Below are positions 24,042-33,681 of a stretch of 64,000 bases of DNA, piece by piece (the stretch's first letter is position 1; every line of letters begins with the position of its first letter). The notes under the pieces are model-generated. The model was not told the DNA's origin and made no database searches. It saw only the letters and a list, made by a program, of their open reading frames with translations. Origin of the DNA: CAZEAP01 sp964510315. Lineage in GTDB: Bacteria > Planctomycetota > Brocadiia > SM23-32. The position numbers were made by a program, and so were the translations under genes. The stretch lies in assembly GCA_964510315.1 (NCBI GenBank), contig CAZEAP010000005.1:68635-132634 (forward strand), given 5' to 3'.

Positions 24042-25100
24042 ATGCGCGTGTTGCAGTTGACAACCGACCTCCGGTTCGCAGGGGCCGAAAGGGTGATCGT
24101 CAACCTCGCCCGCGGCCTCCGAGTGCGGGGGATCGACTGCGCCGTGGCGGGCCTGTTCAAGGGCGGCCGCCCGGTCGGCCGGACCGCGCAGGTGCTGCGC
24201 CGGGAGGGCTTTCCGGTCTACTGCGCCGGCATCGAGAGGAAATGGATGGCGTGGCGGCTTGCCGGTCTGCGGCGGTTCGTCCTCGACTGGCAGCCCGACC
24301 TCCTTCACTGTCACATGTTCCACGGGAATGCCGCCGGGGCATTGCTCCGGAACTGGAGCCTGCGGTGTCCGCTGCTCTGGACGCATCACGGCCGGGAAGG
24401 TGGAGCCCTGCGGAGGTCCTTCTATCGACTTGCGGGGCCGCTGCCGGATTGCCAGGTGTACGTCTCGCGCGCGATGAGGAGCTACTACCGCGGGGTGGCC
24501 GGGCGCGCCCGGCGGGAGGGAGTGATCCAAGACGGCATCGACCTGAAGCCTTATCGCAGCGTCCAGCCCCGGTCCGGGCCGGTGTTTGGGGCGCTCGGAC
24601 GGCTGATCCCGGAGAAAGGCTTTGACGTGCTGATACGCGCCTTCGCCCGTCTGGCCGGGGAGAACGAGACGGTGGAACTGCGCATCGCCGGCGACGGCCC
24701 ACAGGGGCACGCTCTCCGGAAGCTGATAGGGAGATACGGGCTGGAAGGCCGGGCTGAACTGGTGGGCTTCGTGGAGGACGTTCCGGGATTCCTCGGCGGG
24801 ATCAGCGTCTTCGTGATGCCCTCCCGCCGGGAGGGGTTCGGCCTGGCCCTGGTGGAGGCACTGGCCGCCGGACTGCCGTGTGTGGCCAGCCGCGTGGATT
24901 CGCTGGCGGAAGTCGGCGGCGACGCCGTCACCTGGGTGCCGCCGGAGGACGCCGGGGCGCTCTACAGGGCAATGAAGCGGCAGGTGGATTCTCCCGTTCG
25001 GGAGGGGCAGGTCCGCGCGCGCCGGGAACGGGCGCTGCGTTTCTCGCGGCGGCGCATGACGGATGCCTACCTCCGGCTCTACCGCTGTCTTCTGGAATGA
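24042..25100 (+). CDS. Family 4 glycosyltransferase (GT-B)
   Basis: 352 residues. MRVLQLTTDLRFAGAERVIV (acceptor-side glycine loop), LLHCHMFHGNAAGA, FGALGRLIPEKGFDVLIRAF and RIAGDGPQGHALRKLI precede FVMPSRREGFGLALVEALAA, the donor E-x7-E motif. Start ATG 24042 lies after GGAGAGA. It is the last glycosyltransferase of the locus; 102 bases separate it from galE. Confidence 0.93.
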   Translation: MRVLQLTTDLRFAGAERVIVNLARGLRVRGIDCAVAGLFKGGRPVGRTAQVLRREGFPVYCAGIERKWMAWRLAGLRRFVLDWQPDLLHCHMFHGNAAGALLRNWSLRCPLLWTHHGREGGALRRSFYRLAGPLPDCQVYVSRAMRSYYRGVAGRARREGVIQDGIDLKPYRSVQPRSGPVFGALGRLIPEKGFDVLIRAFARLAGENETVELRIAGDGPQGHALRKLIGRYGLEGRAELVGFVEDVPGFLGGISVFVMPSRREGFGLALVEALAAGLPCVASRVDSLAEVGGDAVTWVPPEDAGALYRAMKRQVDSPVREGQVRARRERALRFSRRRMTDAYLRLYRCLLE

Positions 25101-25115
25101 TTCGGGCGGCATCGG

Positions 25116-25144
25116 TGGAACTGCTGGGCGGCCGAGCATACAAT
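25116..25144 (+). promoter_or_regulatory. Possible galE promoter
   Basis: TACAAT at 25139-25144 is a good -10 box. The hexamer 17 bases upstream (TGGAAC) is only a half match to -35. It would give a leader of about 50 bases. Read-through from the upstream genes is equally possible. Confidence 0.35.
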
Positions 25145-25202
25145 CCGCAACCTGGTCTGGACACTCTGGCTTTGGACCACTTGTAAAGGAGGAACACACA
25201 CC

Positions 25203-26195
25203 ATGAACGTCCTGGTTACCGGCGGTGCGGGTTATGTCGGCAGCCACGCGCTGGTCGCGTTGCGCGGGGCCGGCCACGTCCCTTATGTTCTCGACAACCT
25301 CTCGGAGGGCCACGCCGCCGCCGTCGGGGCCAGCCCTCTGATCGAGGCCGACCTCGGCGACGAGACGCAGATACTGGACGCCCTGGAGGAGTCCGGCGCC
25401 CGGGCGGTGATGCACTTCGCCGCCAGCGCCTACGTGGGCGAATCGGTGGAGAATCCCGAGAAGTACTACTACAACAACGTGGTCAACACGCTGAACCTCC
25501 TACGCGCCATGCGCCGCCGGGGCGTGGAGAAGTTCATCTTCTCCAGCTCCTGCACTCTCTACGGGATACCGCAGGAGGTGCCCATCACCGAGGATTTTGC
25601 CATCCAGCCGATCAGCCCCTACGGCCGCACGAAGGCCGCCGTTGAGAACATCCTGGCGGACTATGCGGAGGCCTACGGACTGCGCTACGCCTCCCTCCGC
25701 TACTTCAACGCCGCCGGGGCGGCCCTGGACGGAAGCATCGGGGAGGATCACCATCCGGAGACCCACCTCATACCGCTGGTGATCCACGCGGCACTCGGCA
25801 AGCGCGACAACATCGCCGTCTTCGGCACCGACTATCCCACCCGAGACGGCACCTGCATCCGCGACTACGTCCACGTGCTCGACCTCGGCACCGCCCACCT
25901 AACGGCGATGGAGGCGCTGGAGGAGAGGCAGGTTATGATCTACAACCTCAGCACCGGTCGGGGGCATTCGGTGCTGGAGGTCATCGAGATGGTGAAGGAA
26001 GTGACCGGGCGGGACTTCGAAGTGGTGGAGTCCGAGAGGCGCCCCGGTGATGCCCCGAAGCTGGTGGGCTCGCCGGCAAAAATCCGCCGCGAACTCGGAT
26101 GGGAGCCTCGTTTCCCTTCACTGGAGAAGATCGTAGAGACCGCCTGGAAGTGGCACTCCACCCATCCCAACGGTTTCGCACAAGCAAAATCCTGA
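25203..26195 (+). CDS. galE: UDP-glucose 4-epimerase
   Basis: 330 residues, the normal GalE length. TGGAGYVGSH binds NAD at the N-terminus. FSSSCTLYG gives Ser at about 116 and SPYGRTK gives Tyr140 and Lys144, the SDR catalytic triad at the expected spacing. RYFNAAGAALDGSIGEDH and RDYVHVLDL are GalE-specific blocks. It interconverts UDP-Glc/UDP-Gal (or the GlcNAc forms) and so feeds the glycosyltransferases upstream. AAAGGAGG precedes the ATG. It is followed by a 130-base convergent gap (26196-26325) with no clear terminator. Confidence 0.94.
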   Translation: MNVLVTGGAGYVGSHALVALRGAGHVPYVLDNLSEGHAAAVGASPLIEADLGDETQILDALEESGARAVMHFAASAYVGESVENPEKYYYNNVVNTLNLLRAMRRRGVEKFIFSSSCTLYGIPQEVPITEDFAIQPISPYGRTKAAVENILADYAEAYGLRYASLRYFNAAGAALDGSIGEDHHPETHLIPLVIHAALGKRDNIAVFGTDYPTRDGTCIRDYVHVLDLGTAHLTAMEALEERQVMIYNLSTGRGHSVLEVIEMVKEVTGRDFEVVESERRPGDAPKLVGSPAKIRRELGWEPRFPSLEKIVETAWKWHSTHPNGFAQAKS

Positions 26196-26325
26196 GTCCG
26201 AAGCTGCGGATACGCACCTCGCCCTGAAGAACCGGTGGCGCCCTTCACCCCCGGCCACGGCTGAGGCGGCCCTACCGGGCCTGATAGGCGCTGCACGTCA
26301 AGCCCCCGCGTGCGTTGTCCGCCGC

Positions 26326-27600
26326 TCAGTCGGGGATCTGGTCGAGGCCCGCCATCACCTTCCGGAACGCCTGCACGTACAGTTCCATCAGCTCCAGGCC
26401 GTTGGGAGGGTTGACCTCGAAGACGTAGCAGTGAGAGTCCAGGAATTCGTTCGCATTCGGGTACTGGTCGACGTCGTAGGAGACCTCGGCTGTGCGACAC
26501 CGCCAGGGACAACCGTCGCCGTAGCCCACCCGCTCCTGAAACACATCCTGAGCCGGCACGGACCTTGTCTGCCACTGTCCCACGGCCGCGCCCTCGGCCT
26601 TCAGGGCCTTCTGGACCTTCTCCCGCAAGGTGCGGGGTGAGACGTCCAGACCGAGTTCCTCGGGCTCAAAGCCGACGACGTAGTTATAGTAGACGTGCTC
26701 GCGGCCCTCGGGGACCCACGGCGTCACGACGCCGGGCAGTTCTCCGAGGTGCTCGGTGAGGAACTCGCAGTTCTCCACCCGCAGAGCGTTGTTCGCATCG
26801 AGTCGCTTGAGCTGGCTGCGGACGAATGCCTGGCTGAGCATGTCGCCCCGGTACATCCAGCCGAGTCCCCGTGCGTTGTACTGCTGCTCCTCACGCTCCC
26901 GGCCGGGAACCACGTGCTCTCCGAAGTATTGCAGGAGGGAGGCGCGTTCGTGGACCTCCTCGTCATCGGTGGTGAACAGCCCGCCCTGGCAGCCGCTGCT
27001 GAGGGTCTTGGATGCCTGCGTGCTGTAGCCGGCGGCATCGCCCATCGAACCGCACAGGCGCCCTTTGTAGCGGGCTCCGTGCGCCTGGGCCACGTCCTCG
27101 ATGACTGCGAGGTGGTGATCGGCGGCGATCTCCAGGATGGGGTCCATGTCGGCGGGCATGCCGTGTATGTGCACGGGCATCACGGCCCTGGTGCGCTCGG
27201 TGAGGGCCGGCTCGATGAGGTCGGGATCGATGCACCAGGTGCGGGGGTCAACGTCGACGAACACGGGGATGGCGTTATGGTGGAGGACGGCGGCCGCGCT
27301 GGCCCAGAAGGTGAATGCGGGCACGATGACCTCATCGCCCGCCTCCACGCCCACTCCGGCCACGCACATGTGGAGGGCGGCCGTGCCGCTGTTGACCGGG
27401 ATGCAGTGCTTCACTCCCATGTACTCCGCCCACTCCCGGGCAAGCCCCTCCGACTGGACGCGCTGCTGCTCGGAGAACCCGGGAGCGTCGAGCACCTCGA
27501 GGACGGCCTTCCGGTCGGCCTCGGTCACTTCGGGCCAGGGCTCTATGAAGCCGTCCGGGACCGTCCTTTCGCCGCCGTTTACCGCCAGTTGCTCGGGCAT
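26326..27600 (-). CDS. DegT/DnrJ/EryC1/StrS family aminotransferase (AHBA-synthase-like subgroup)
   Basis: 424 residues, longer than the 366-residue member at 1514. VNSGTAALHMCVAGVGVEAG, VIEDVAQAHGARYKG (PLP Asp about 169) and GYSTQASKTLSSGCQGG (Lys about 198) are intact. The N-terminus VNGGERTVPDGFIEPWPEVT and the long C-terminal part rich in Trp and Cys resemble the subgroup often called StsC/AHBA synthase-like, many members of which act on cyclitols or ketosugars. It is convergent with galE and 125 bases beyond trkA, so it may be independent of the superoperon. Substrate unknown. Confidence 0.88.
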   Translation of the reverse strand: MPEQLAVNGGERTVPDGFIEPWPEVTEADRKAVLEVLDAPGFSEQQRVQSEGLAREWAEYMGVKHCIPVNSGTAALHMCVAGVGVEAGDEVIVPAFTFWASAAAVLHHNAIPVFVDVDPRTWCIDPDLIEPALTERTRAVMPVHIHGMPADMDPILEIAADHHLAVIEDVAQAHGARYKGRLCGSMGDAAGYSTQASKTLSSGCQGGLFTTDDEEVHERASLLQYFGEHVVPGREREEQQYNARGLGWMYRGDMLSQAFVRSQLKRLDANNALRVENCEFLTEHLGELPGVVTPWVPEGREHVYYNYVVGFEPEELGLDVSPRTLREKVQKALKAEGAAVGQWQTRSVPAQDVFQERVGYGDGCPWRCRTAEVSYDVDQYPNANEFLDSHCYVFEVNPPNGLELMELYVQAFRKVMAGLDQIPD

Positions 27601-27725
27601 TCGCCGGCCCCTTCGGTCAGCGTTTTGCTCGTTTCAGCGTCCAGTTCCACTGCTTCGACACGCTACTCCGGCGAACCTTGACGTGGTCGCACTGATGGGA
27701 GGACAGTTCGCCGTGGCGCCGGGGG

Positions 27726-28445
27726 TCAGTAGCCGGTCTGTAGGGCGCGGATCTTATCGTCGGCGCCGATGACCACCAGCCTGTCCCCCTCCTGGATGAC
27801 GTCCGTGGCGTGGGGCAGGTCGTTTATCTGATATTCGGCCTTCTCGGTGCCGTTGGGTGCGGTGGTGAGTTCCCGGGACTTGATCGCAACGACGTTCAGC
27901 CCGTAGGTGTTGCGGAAGTCCAGTTCGTCGAGGGTCTTGCCCACGAATTCCCGCTTGGCTTTGATTTCGGCGAGGGCGTGGTTGGCAGTGATGGGGGCTA
28001 TCACCTGGATTCCGGGCATCATAACCTTTTGGGCGACCTCCCGGGCCATCTCCTTCTCCAGGCTGACGATGTTGCTCACCCCCATGGCTCCCAGTATCTG
28101 GGCCTGGTTGTGATCGATGGCCCGGACCCATATCTCCTCCACACCCAGTCGCTGGAGCACGGCGGTCACCAGGAGGCCGGCCTCGATATTCCTGCCGATG
28201 CAGACCAGGGCGAGGTCGACCTCGCCGAGGTTAAGCTTCTTCATGGCGAACTCGTTGGTGGCGTCGAGGCAGGCGGCCCGGCTGACCCGCTGGTCCACCT
28301 GCTCGACCAGCTCCTGGTCGGAGTCCACCGCCAGCACGTCGGCCCCCAGTTCCGCCAGGCGAACCGCCAGCCCAAGCCCGAACCGGCCGAGTCCGAAAAC
28401 GGCCACCTTCTGGACGATTTTCCCCTTCTGTTCTTCGGGCTTCAT
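27726..28445 (-). CDS. TrkA/KtrA-type potassium-channel regulatory protein (RCK N and C domains)
   Basis: 239 residues. VAVFGLGRFGLGLAVRLAEL is the RCK Rossmann NAD-binding loop, with acidic DSDQ after strand 2; VDLALVCIGRNIEAGLLV continues TrkA-N. From about residue 155, an ELDFRNTYGLNVVAIKS to EGDRLVVIGADDKI stretch is TrkA-C. It should gate a Trk/Ktr K+ translocase, but no trkH/ktrB is in the window. Start ATG 28445 has AGGAGG just upstream. It is 14 bases after lpxA, i.e. the end of the envelope operon, an unusual place for it. Confidence 0.9.
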   Translation of the reverse strand: MKPEEQKGKIVQKVAVFGLGRFGLGLAVRLAELGADVLAVDSDQELVEQVDQRVSRAACLDATNEFAMKKLNLGEVDLALVCIGRNIEAGLLVTAVLQRLGVEEIWVRAIDHNQAQILGAMGVSNIVSLEKEMAREVAQKVMMPGIQVIAPITANHALAEIKAKREFVGKTLDELDFRNTYGLNVVAIKSRELTTAPNGTEKAEYQINDLPHATDVIQEGDRLVVIGADDKIRALQTGY

Positions 28446-28459
28446 CGGGCCTCCTCGTT

Positions 28460-29263
28460 TCAATGATTCCTCTGGCCTTCCAGGTAACGTCCGTGCACTC
28501 CCTCCTGGGAACGCCGGAGGAATTCCACCAAATGCTGCGCTTCCTCGCTGGCGTCCGGGTCGTCGGCCAGCTCCTCGTAAACTTTCGAGCGGTTCAGCTC
28601 CCGGGTGCGGTAGATGGCCTTGTAGACTTCCCCGAGTTCGCGGATGACCTCTTTGGAGTAGCCGGCCCTCTCCAGCCCTATCTCGTTCACCCCCCGCACG
28701 CGGGAGGGGTTTCCCTCCACGATCATGAAGGGGGGGACATCCTGGACGATGCGGCTCAGGCCCCCGACGTATGCCTGCCTGCCGATGGTGACGAACTGGT
28801 GGCAGGCCGCGGCCCCCATCAACTTCGCCCCCACCTCCACGTGACAATGACCTCCGAGAAGGACGCCGTTGACCAGCAGCACGTCGTCGGCCAGCACGCA
28901 GTCATGACCGACATGGCTGCAGATCATGAGGTAGTTTCTGTCCCCGATACGGGTGACGCTGTTCGCGTTGACGGTACCGATGTTGACGGTAACGAACTCG
29001 CGGAACACGTTGTCGTCGCCGATGATCAACTCGGTTTTCTGCCCGTGGTAGGTAAGGTCCTGGGGGGGCGTTCCCAGCACGCTGTAGGGACCGACGAAGT
29101 TGTTCTCGCCCATCGTAACGTGCCCTTCGATGTGCGAGCCGTGGCCGATCACGCAGCTATCGCCGATGCTAACCTCAGGGCCGATGTATGCCTGCGGGCC
29201 GATCTCCACGTCTTCGCCGATCTCGGCTCCGTTCTCCACGATCGCGCTGGGATGAATCTTCAT
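28460..29263 (-). CDS. lpxA: UDP-N-acetylglucosamine acyltransferase
   Basis: 267 residues, normal for LpxA. Hexapeptide-repeat left-handed beta-helix (AIVENGAEIGEDVEIG, then YIGPEVSIGD). GTPPQDLTYHGQ is diagnostic, and ICSHVGHDC places the catalytic His at about 120. It performs the first step of lipid A synthesis, acylating UDP-GlcNAc at O-3. ATG 29263 is chosen over upstream codons as it gives the canonical N-terminus. It follows lpxC-fabZ in the same operon. Confidence 0.96.
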   Translation of the reverse strand: MKIHPSAIVENGAEIGEDVEIGPQAYIGPEVSIGDSCVIGHGSHIEGHVTMGENNFVGPYSVLGTPPQDLTYHGQKTELIIGDDNVFREFVTVNIGTVNANSVTRIGDRNYLMICSHVGHDCVLADDVLLVNGVLLGGHCHVEVGAKLMGAAACHQFVTIGRQAYVGGLSRIVQDVPPFMIVEGNPSRVRGVNEIGLERAGYSKEVIRELGEVYKAIYRTRELNRSKVYEELADDPDASEEAQHLVEFLRRSQEGVHGRYLEGQRNH

Positions 29264-29294
29264 AGAGCTTCCTCGCGTGCGTCCGGGAACTCCA

Positions 29295-30608
29295 TCACAG
29301 AGCGTCCCTGTCGGCCAGCATAAAACCCATCTCCGCCTCGCAGGCCACCTCACCGTTGACCGTTCCCCTGCCTTTGACCTGGGCGGTGCGGGAGCGAACC
29401 CGGATCGCCTCCGCCTCCAGAGTAAGCTGGTCCCCGGGGCGGACCGGTCGGCGGAGCTTTACCGAATCCAGGCGAACCAGCAGGCAGACCCTGCCGGTGT
29501 GCTCCAGCTTGCGCAGCAGCAGCAGACCGGCCGCCTGGGCCAGCGCCTCCAACTGCAGCACGCCCGGGAGTATGGGGTAGTCCGGGTAGTGGCCCTGGAA
29601 GTAAGGCTCGTTGATAGAACAGTTCTTCACGGCAACCAGCTTGCGCTCCCCCTCCACCCGGAGCACACGGTCCACCATCAGGAAGGGGTAGCGATGGGGC
29701 AGAATCCGCCGTATCTCCATCACGTCCAGTTGGGCCTCGGGACCGCCTTCCTCCTCCAGCACACGGTGGAGGCGCCGGGCCAGCGCGGTGTTGAGCCGGT
29801 GTCCGCTCCGCACGGCCACCACCCTGGTCTGCGGGTCGGCATTGACCAGCGCCAGGTCCCCCAGCAGGTCGGCCACCTTGTGGCGGACGGCCTCGTCGGG
29901 GAAGCGGAGGTCCGCCTCCGCGCCGCTCCGGGGCTTTTTCACCGTGCCGTCTTTACAGAGCACGAAAGCGTTCTCGTCGGTGATGCCGCCGCCCAGGGAT
30001 AGCTCGTGGAACTCCTCGTAGTCCTCGTTCAGGCCGAACGTACGGGCGGGGGCCACCTGCTCCAGGTAGGTCTCCGGTTCGATATCGACGGTGAAGCTCT
30101 GGGTGGGGTGGTAGCCTTCCTCGAAGTCGAGCACGTAGCTGACCGTGAAGCCTTCCTCCTGGGGCATGGCAAAGATGATGGCGCGCCCCTCCGGGACCGA
30201 CACGGTCTGTTCCAGCTCGAGCACGGGGCGCTCGGCGCTCTGCTCGACGATGCCTGCCGCCATGAGTGCCTCGGCGTAGGGGAGGGGACTTCCGTCCAGG
30301 GCGGGGGGCTCGTCGGCGTCCAGCTCGATCAGCAGGTTGTCCACCCCCAGGCCCATGCAGGCGCTCAGCACGTGTTCGACCGACCTCACCTCAACGTCGT
30401 TCCAGTTGAGCGTGGTGCAGCGGTAGCCGTCGCCGAGGGCCTCAATGTTGGCGGGGACGACGGGGGCGTCCGGGAGGTCGCTGCGGGTGAAAAGCAGGCC
30501 GGTAAACTCGTCGGCGGGCCGGAGCCGAACGTTCACCTCCTGCCCGCCGAACAGGGCTGTGCCGGACAGTTCCGCGGTCCGGCCGATGGTGTGCTGAGGA
30601 CGGGGCAT
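29295..30608 (-). CDS. lpxC/fabZ: Bifunctional LpxC deacetylase / FabZ dehydratase fusion
   Basis: 437 residues. Residues 1-285 are LpxC: zinc ligands His79 (VRSVEHVLSAC), His243 and Asp247 (VRHKVADLLGDL), and the catalytic-region SGH at about 268-270. Residues about 295-437 are FabZ: ILPHRYPFLMVDRV, then GHYPDYPILPGVLQLEALAQ with His340 and Glu354. It couples the committed lipid A step with dehydration of 3-hydroxyacyl-ACP, two activities that compete for the same acyl pool. The fusion is known from Bacteroidetes/Chlorobi and some other Gram-negative lineages. It starts 1 base after the ompH stop. Confidence 0.96.
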   Translation of the reverse strand: MPRPQHTIGRTAELSGTALFGGQEVNVRLRPADEFTGLLFTRSDLPDAPVVPANIEALGDGYRCTTLNWNDVEVRSVEHVLSACMGLGVDNLLIELDADEPPALDGSPLPYAEALMAAGIVEQSAERPVLELEQTVSVPEGRAIIFAMPQEEGFTVSYVLDFEEGYHPTQSFTVDIEPETYLEQVAPARTFGLNEDYEEFHELSLGGGITDENAFVLCKDGTVKKPRSGAEADLRFPDEAVRHKVADLLGDLALVNADPQTRVVAVRSGHRLNTALARRLHRVLEEEGGPEAQLDVMEIRRILPHRYPFLMVDRVLRVEGERKLVAVKNCSINEPYFQGHYPDYPILPGVLQLEALAQAAGLLLLRKLEHTGRVCLLVRLDSVKLRRPVRPGDQLTLEAEAIRVRSRTAQVKGRGTVNGEVACEAEMGFMLADRDAL

Positions 30609-30609
30609 C

Positions 30610-31233
30610 TCACTTCGGTTCCATAGGGCCGGGGTATCCGGCGTTGATCCGTTCGGTCACGGCGTCGCTGATGTCCAGAGCCGGCGCGGCGTAAAGCACT
30701 TCGGTTGTGGCCAGCAGGAGGCTCTCCTCGGCGGTGCGGCCGGCGGCGAGGTCCGGGTCACGCTTCTTCAGCACCAGGTCGATCTCGTTCTTCTCCGCAT
30801 GAGCTTTGACGGCGTCGGTGATTTTCCCGAACAGCTTGCGCGCGGCCTTGTTGTGGTGTTCGGCGATACGGGTCTCGAAATCCCGCTGCGTCTGGCGCAG
30901 TTCCTCCAGCGCGCGCGCGATCTCCTGCTCTTTCTGCTGGCGTTCCTCGGTTCCGGGGGGCAGGTTGGCGTGCTCGTTGCGGAGGACCTGCACCTGCTGG
31001 CGCAGTTTCGTTACGGTGCGTTTCATCTTCTCCATCAGGCGGAGGCGCTCCTCTCCCGCATCACGCCACTGCTTGCTGGCCGCCACGACCTCGGTCATGT
31101 TAACGACGGCCACCTTCAGGGCCGGGCCGGCGGCGGGCTGCTCCTCCTGTTCCGCTCCGGCGGCCGCAGGGGCGGCCGCGCAGACCATCAGAGCGGCCAA
31201 ACACGCGCAGAAAGCTCTTCTGAGGAAGTGCAT
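30610..31233 (-). CDS. OmpH/Skp-family periplasmic chaperone
   Basis: 207 residues. A signal peptide (FLRRAFCACLAALMVCAAAP, cleavage likely near residue 26) is followed by VAVVNMTEVVAASKQWRDAG and a long Lys/Glu/Gln-rich coiled coil (about 65-150), then EKNEIDLVLKKRD, the usual Skp-like layout. It should escort unfolded outer-membrane proteins to BamA, encoded directly upstream. The C-terminus DISDAVTERINAGY is a typical OmpH ending. Confidence 0.9.
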   Translation of the reverse strand: MHFLRRAFCACLAALMVCAAAPAAAGAEQEEQPAAGPALKVAVVNMTEVVAASKQWRDAGEERLRLMEKMKRTVTKLRQQVQVLRNEHANLPPGTEERQQKEQEIARALEELRQTQRDFETRIAEHHNKAARKLFGKITDAVKAHAEKNEIDLVLKKRDPDLAAGRTAEESLLLATTEVLYAAPALDISDAVTERINAGYPGPMEPK

Positions 31234-31293
31234 CTGGGAATCCTTTCGCTGGTTTCAGGCTGCCTGATAATCTAAGCGAACGCGCCCTCGGAA

Positions 31294-33681
31294 TCAAAAC
31301 GCGCGTTGGGCGCCGAGGGAGAAGTGGATGTTCTGGGTCTCGTCGCCGGATTCGCTCATGACGGGGGCGGCGAGGTCGACCTCCAGGGAGGTGGGCCCGA
31401 ACAGGGGTATCTGCCACTGCACGCCCACGCCCACCGACATCCGCAGCTCGTCCCAGCCGGTGAACACGTCTTCGGCATCCTCGGCAACGTAGCCGGCGTC
31501 GACGAAGCCGATCAGCCGGACCTTCTCGTCGCGGGAAACCGGCAGGCTGTACTCGAGGGAGCCCACCAGCATGGACTCTCCGCCGACCTGGTCCTCTGTG
31601 GCCGGATCCACGGGGCTGACCCCCTCGTACTGAAAGCCGCGCAGCGAACGGAGGCCGCCGGCGTAGAAACGTTCGAAGACGGGAACGCGGTCGCCATAGG
31701 TATCCACCACGCCGAGTTGCCCGCGGACCCCCACGACGTGCTTGTAACGCCCGTTCCGCTGCCGGACGGTCCAGTGTTTTTCCCCCCGCAGGATGAGTTT
31801 GAGGGTCTCGATGTCGCCGGCCGCCGCCTCCACCTCCATCCCCACCAGGTGGCCCTCGGTGGGCAGGATGCGGTTGTCCCGGCGGTCCAGCTCGGCCTCG
31901 AAACGGAGGAAGGGCTTGGAGAACGAACCTTCGTCCCGCTGTATCTCCAGGGCCGCCGTGGAGTCGACGTCGTCGATGTCGATGCTCTCGTATCCGACCG
32001 TCAGGCCCCTGTGAAGGTAGCTGGAGAGGCGCTGTCCCGCGCTCACGTTGAAACCCGTTCGGGTCTCGTCGAACTCGTTCCGGACGATGCCGCGGCTGTA
32101 GAGTTCGAAGCCGAAGCTGTAATCGGTGTTGTAAACGGCGGGGTCCCGGAAAGAGACCGAGTAATAGGAGCGTTCGGTGCCGGCCCGAAGGACCAGCGAC
32201 AACTGCTGGCCGCCGCCGCGGAAGGCATTGCCACGCCAGAAATCGTCCCAGCTCGAGGGCCAGTTCCAGATATCGAAGTTGTTCTCGGTCACCGAAAGCT
32301 CGCCCAGCAGGCCGGATTCGCTGCCCACGCCCGCGCCCACCATCAGCCGGCCGGTGGGGCCCTCCTTCACCCGCACGACCGCGTCGCGCAGGGTCCCCTC
32401 GTCCGGCTCCAGGCTGATGTCCACCGGTTTGCGTGCCTCCTGGTCGAAGTAGGCCGTGTTGATCAGCAGTCGCCGGCTCTCCTCCAGCTTCGACTTCCGT
32501 GCCAGCTCGCCGGGGTAGAAGGCCAGGTTCCGCCGGACCACGTCCTCTCTGGTCTTGGTCAGGCCTTCTATCCGGATACGCCGTATGTGTACCCGCTCCC
32601 CCTCGTTGATGGTAAAGCGGACGTCCACACGGGGGGCCTCTTCGGCGAACAGGGTCTCTGCCCTGAGGTTGCCCTTCCGCCGGGTGAGGTCCACGTATCC
32701 CTGGTCGGCGTAGAGTTCGGAGATCTTCTCCGCCGCCTCCTCCAGGTGCTCCGGCAGGTAGGGCTCTCCCCGTTCAAAGGGCACGGCCCCCACCAGTTCC
32801 TCGTCCTTGAACAGTTCGTTGCCCCGGAACTGCACGTCCCGCACGTGGTAGAGCGGCCCTTCCTCGACGTGGACGCGGAGGGTTGCCCGGCGCATGTCCT
32901 CGCTGTAGGTGGGGCGCCCCGTCACCTCTGCGTCGAGGTAGCCCTTGCTGCGGTAGAGGTCCCTTATCCGCCGCAGGTCCTCGGGAAAGGCTTCGCTGTC
33001 GAGCCAGCCGGGCCAGATGAAGGAGAGCCATCCGCGCTCGGAGTTCCGCATGACGTCCTCCAGCTCGCCGTCCTCCATGCTGCGGTTGCCTTCGAAGACG
33101 ATCTCCTCTACGTAGCTGCGGACGCCTTCGTCGACGTAGAAGACCAGTTCCCTCTCCAGCTCACCGGAGACCTGCAGGGCGGCCTCGACGGAGGCGCCGG
33201 CGTAGCCCTGGTCCTGGTAGGCGAACCGCACCTGCTGCTGGGCCGCCCGCACGTCGAAACGCCCCACGCGGTCGCCGGCATTCAGGCCGATGACCTCGCG
33301 GAGTCGGTCGCTGGAAACCCTCTCGTTGCCCCGGAAAGAGACTCGGCTGAGCTGTATGCGCTCGGTCAGCTCCAGCACCAGTTCCACCCCGCCCTTGGCG
33401 GGCCTTTCTGCGCGGTAGGCGAGGGTGCCCCAGCGCCCGGAGGAATTCCAGCGCTCCACCGCAGCCTCGATCTTTTCCCGCTGGAAACGCATACCGGTCT
33501 GAAAACCCAACACGCCCAGAACTGTCCGGCGCGCCAGCAGATAGTTGTTCCGAACGGTGATACTCTCGACTGCGTCCGCGGCCCCGAGGGCGGGTTGGGC
33601 GGCGCCGCCGAACAAAAGAAGCAGGATGAGACAGATGCACAACCGACGCCATCCGAGGTGACGGCCAGGGGAATTTCTCAT
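31294..33681 (-). CDS. bamA: Outer-membrane protein assembly factor BamA
   Basis: 795 residues. A signal peptide lies in the first 33 residues (ICLILLLLFGG). Several POTRA domains span about 36-430, seen as repeated GN-x-R/EGLTKTREDV blocks (FEGNRSMEDGELEDVMRNSE, FRGNELFKDEELVGAVPFER). A 16-strand-type barrel covers about 450-795, including RSLRGFQYEGVSP (L6-like RGF motif) and a final Phe in LGAQRAF, the classical beta-signal end. It inserts outer-membrane proteins. It lies only 10 bases after dnaB, within one transcription unit. Confidence 0.95.
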   Translation of the reverse strand: MRNSPGRHLGWRRLCICLILLLLFGGAAQPALGAADAVESITVRNNYLLARRTVLGVLGFQTGMRFQREKIEAAVERWNSSGRWGTLAYRAERPAKGGVELVLELTERIQLSRVSFRGNERVSSDRLREVIGLNAGDRVGRFDVRAAQQQVRFAYQDQGYAGASVEAALQVSGELERELVFYVDEGVRSYVEEIVFEGNRSMEDGELEDVMRNSERGWLSFIWPGWLDSEAFPEDLRRIRDLYRSKGYLDAEVTGRPTYSEDMRRATLRVHVEEGPLYHVRDVQFRGNELFKDEELVGAVPFERGEPYLPEHLEEAAEKISELYADQGYVDLTRRKGNLRAETLFAEEAPRVDVRFTINEGERVHIRRIRIEGLTKTREDVVRRNLAFYPGELARKSKLEESRRLLINTAYFDQEARKPVDISLEPDEGTLRDAVVRVKEGPTGRLMVGAGVGSESGLLGELSVTENNFDIWNWPSSWDDFWRGNAFRGGGQQLSLVLRAGTERSYYSVSFRDPAVYNTDYSFGFELYSRGIVRNEFDETRTGFNVSAGQRLSSYLHRGLTVGYESIDIDDVDSTAALEIQRDEGSFSKPFLRFEAELDRRDNRILPTEGHLVGMEVEAAAGDIETLKLILRGEKHWTVRQRNGRYKHVVGVRGQLGVVDTYGDRVPVFERFYAGGLRSLRGFQYEGVSPVDPATEDQVGGESMLVGSLEYSLPVSRDEKVRLIGFVDAGYVAEDAEDVFTGWDELRMSVGVGVQWQIPLFGPTSLEVDLAAPVMSESGDETQNIHFSLGAQRAF

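Noticed and set aside
26196..26325. Bidirectional terminator between galE and the DegT gene
   Set aside because: No stem followed by a T-run could be found on either strand.
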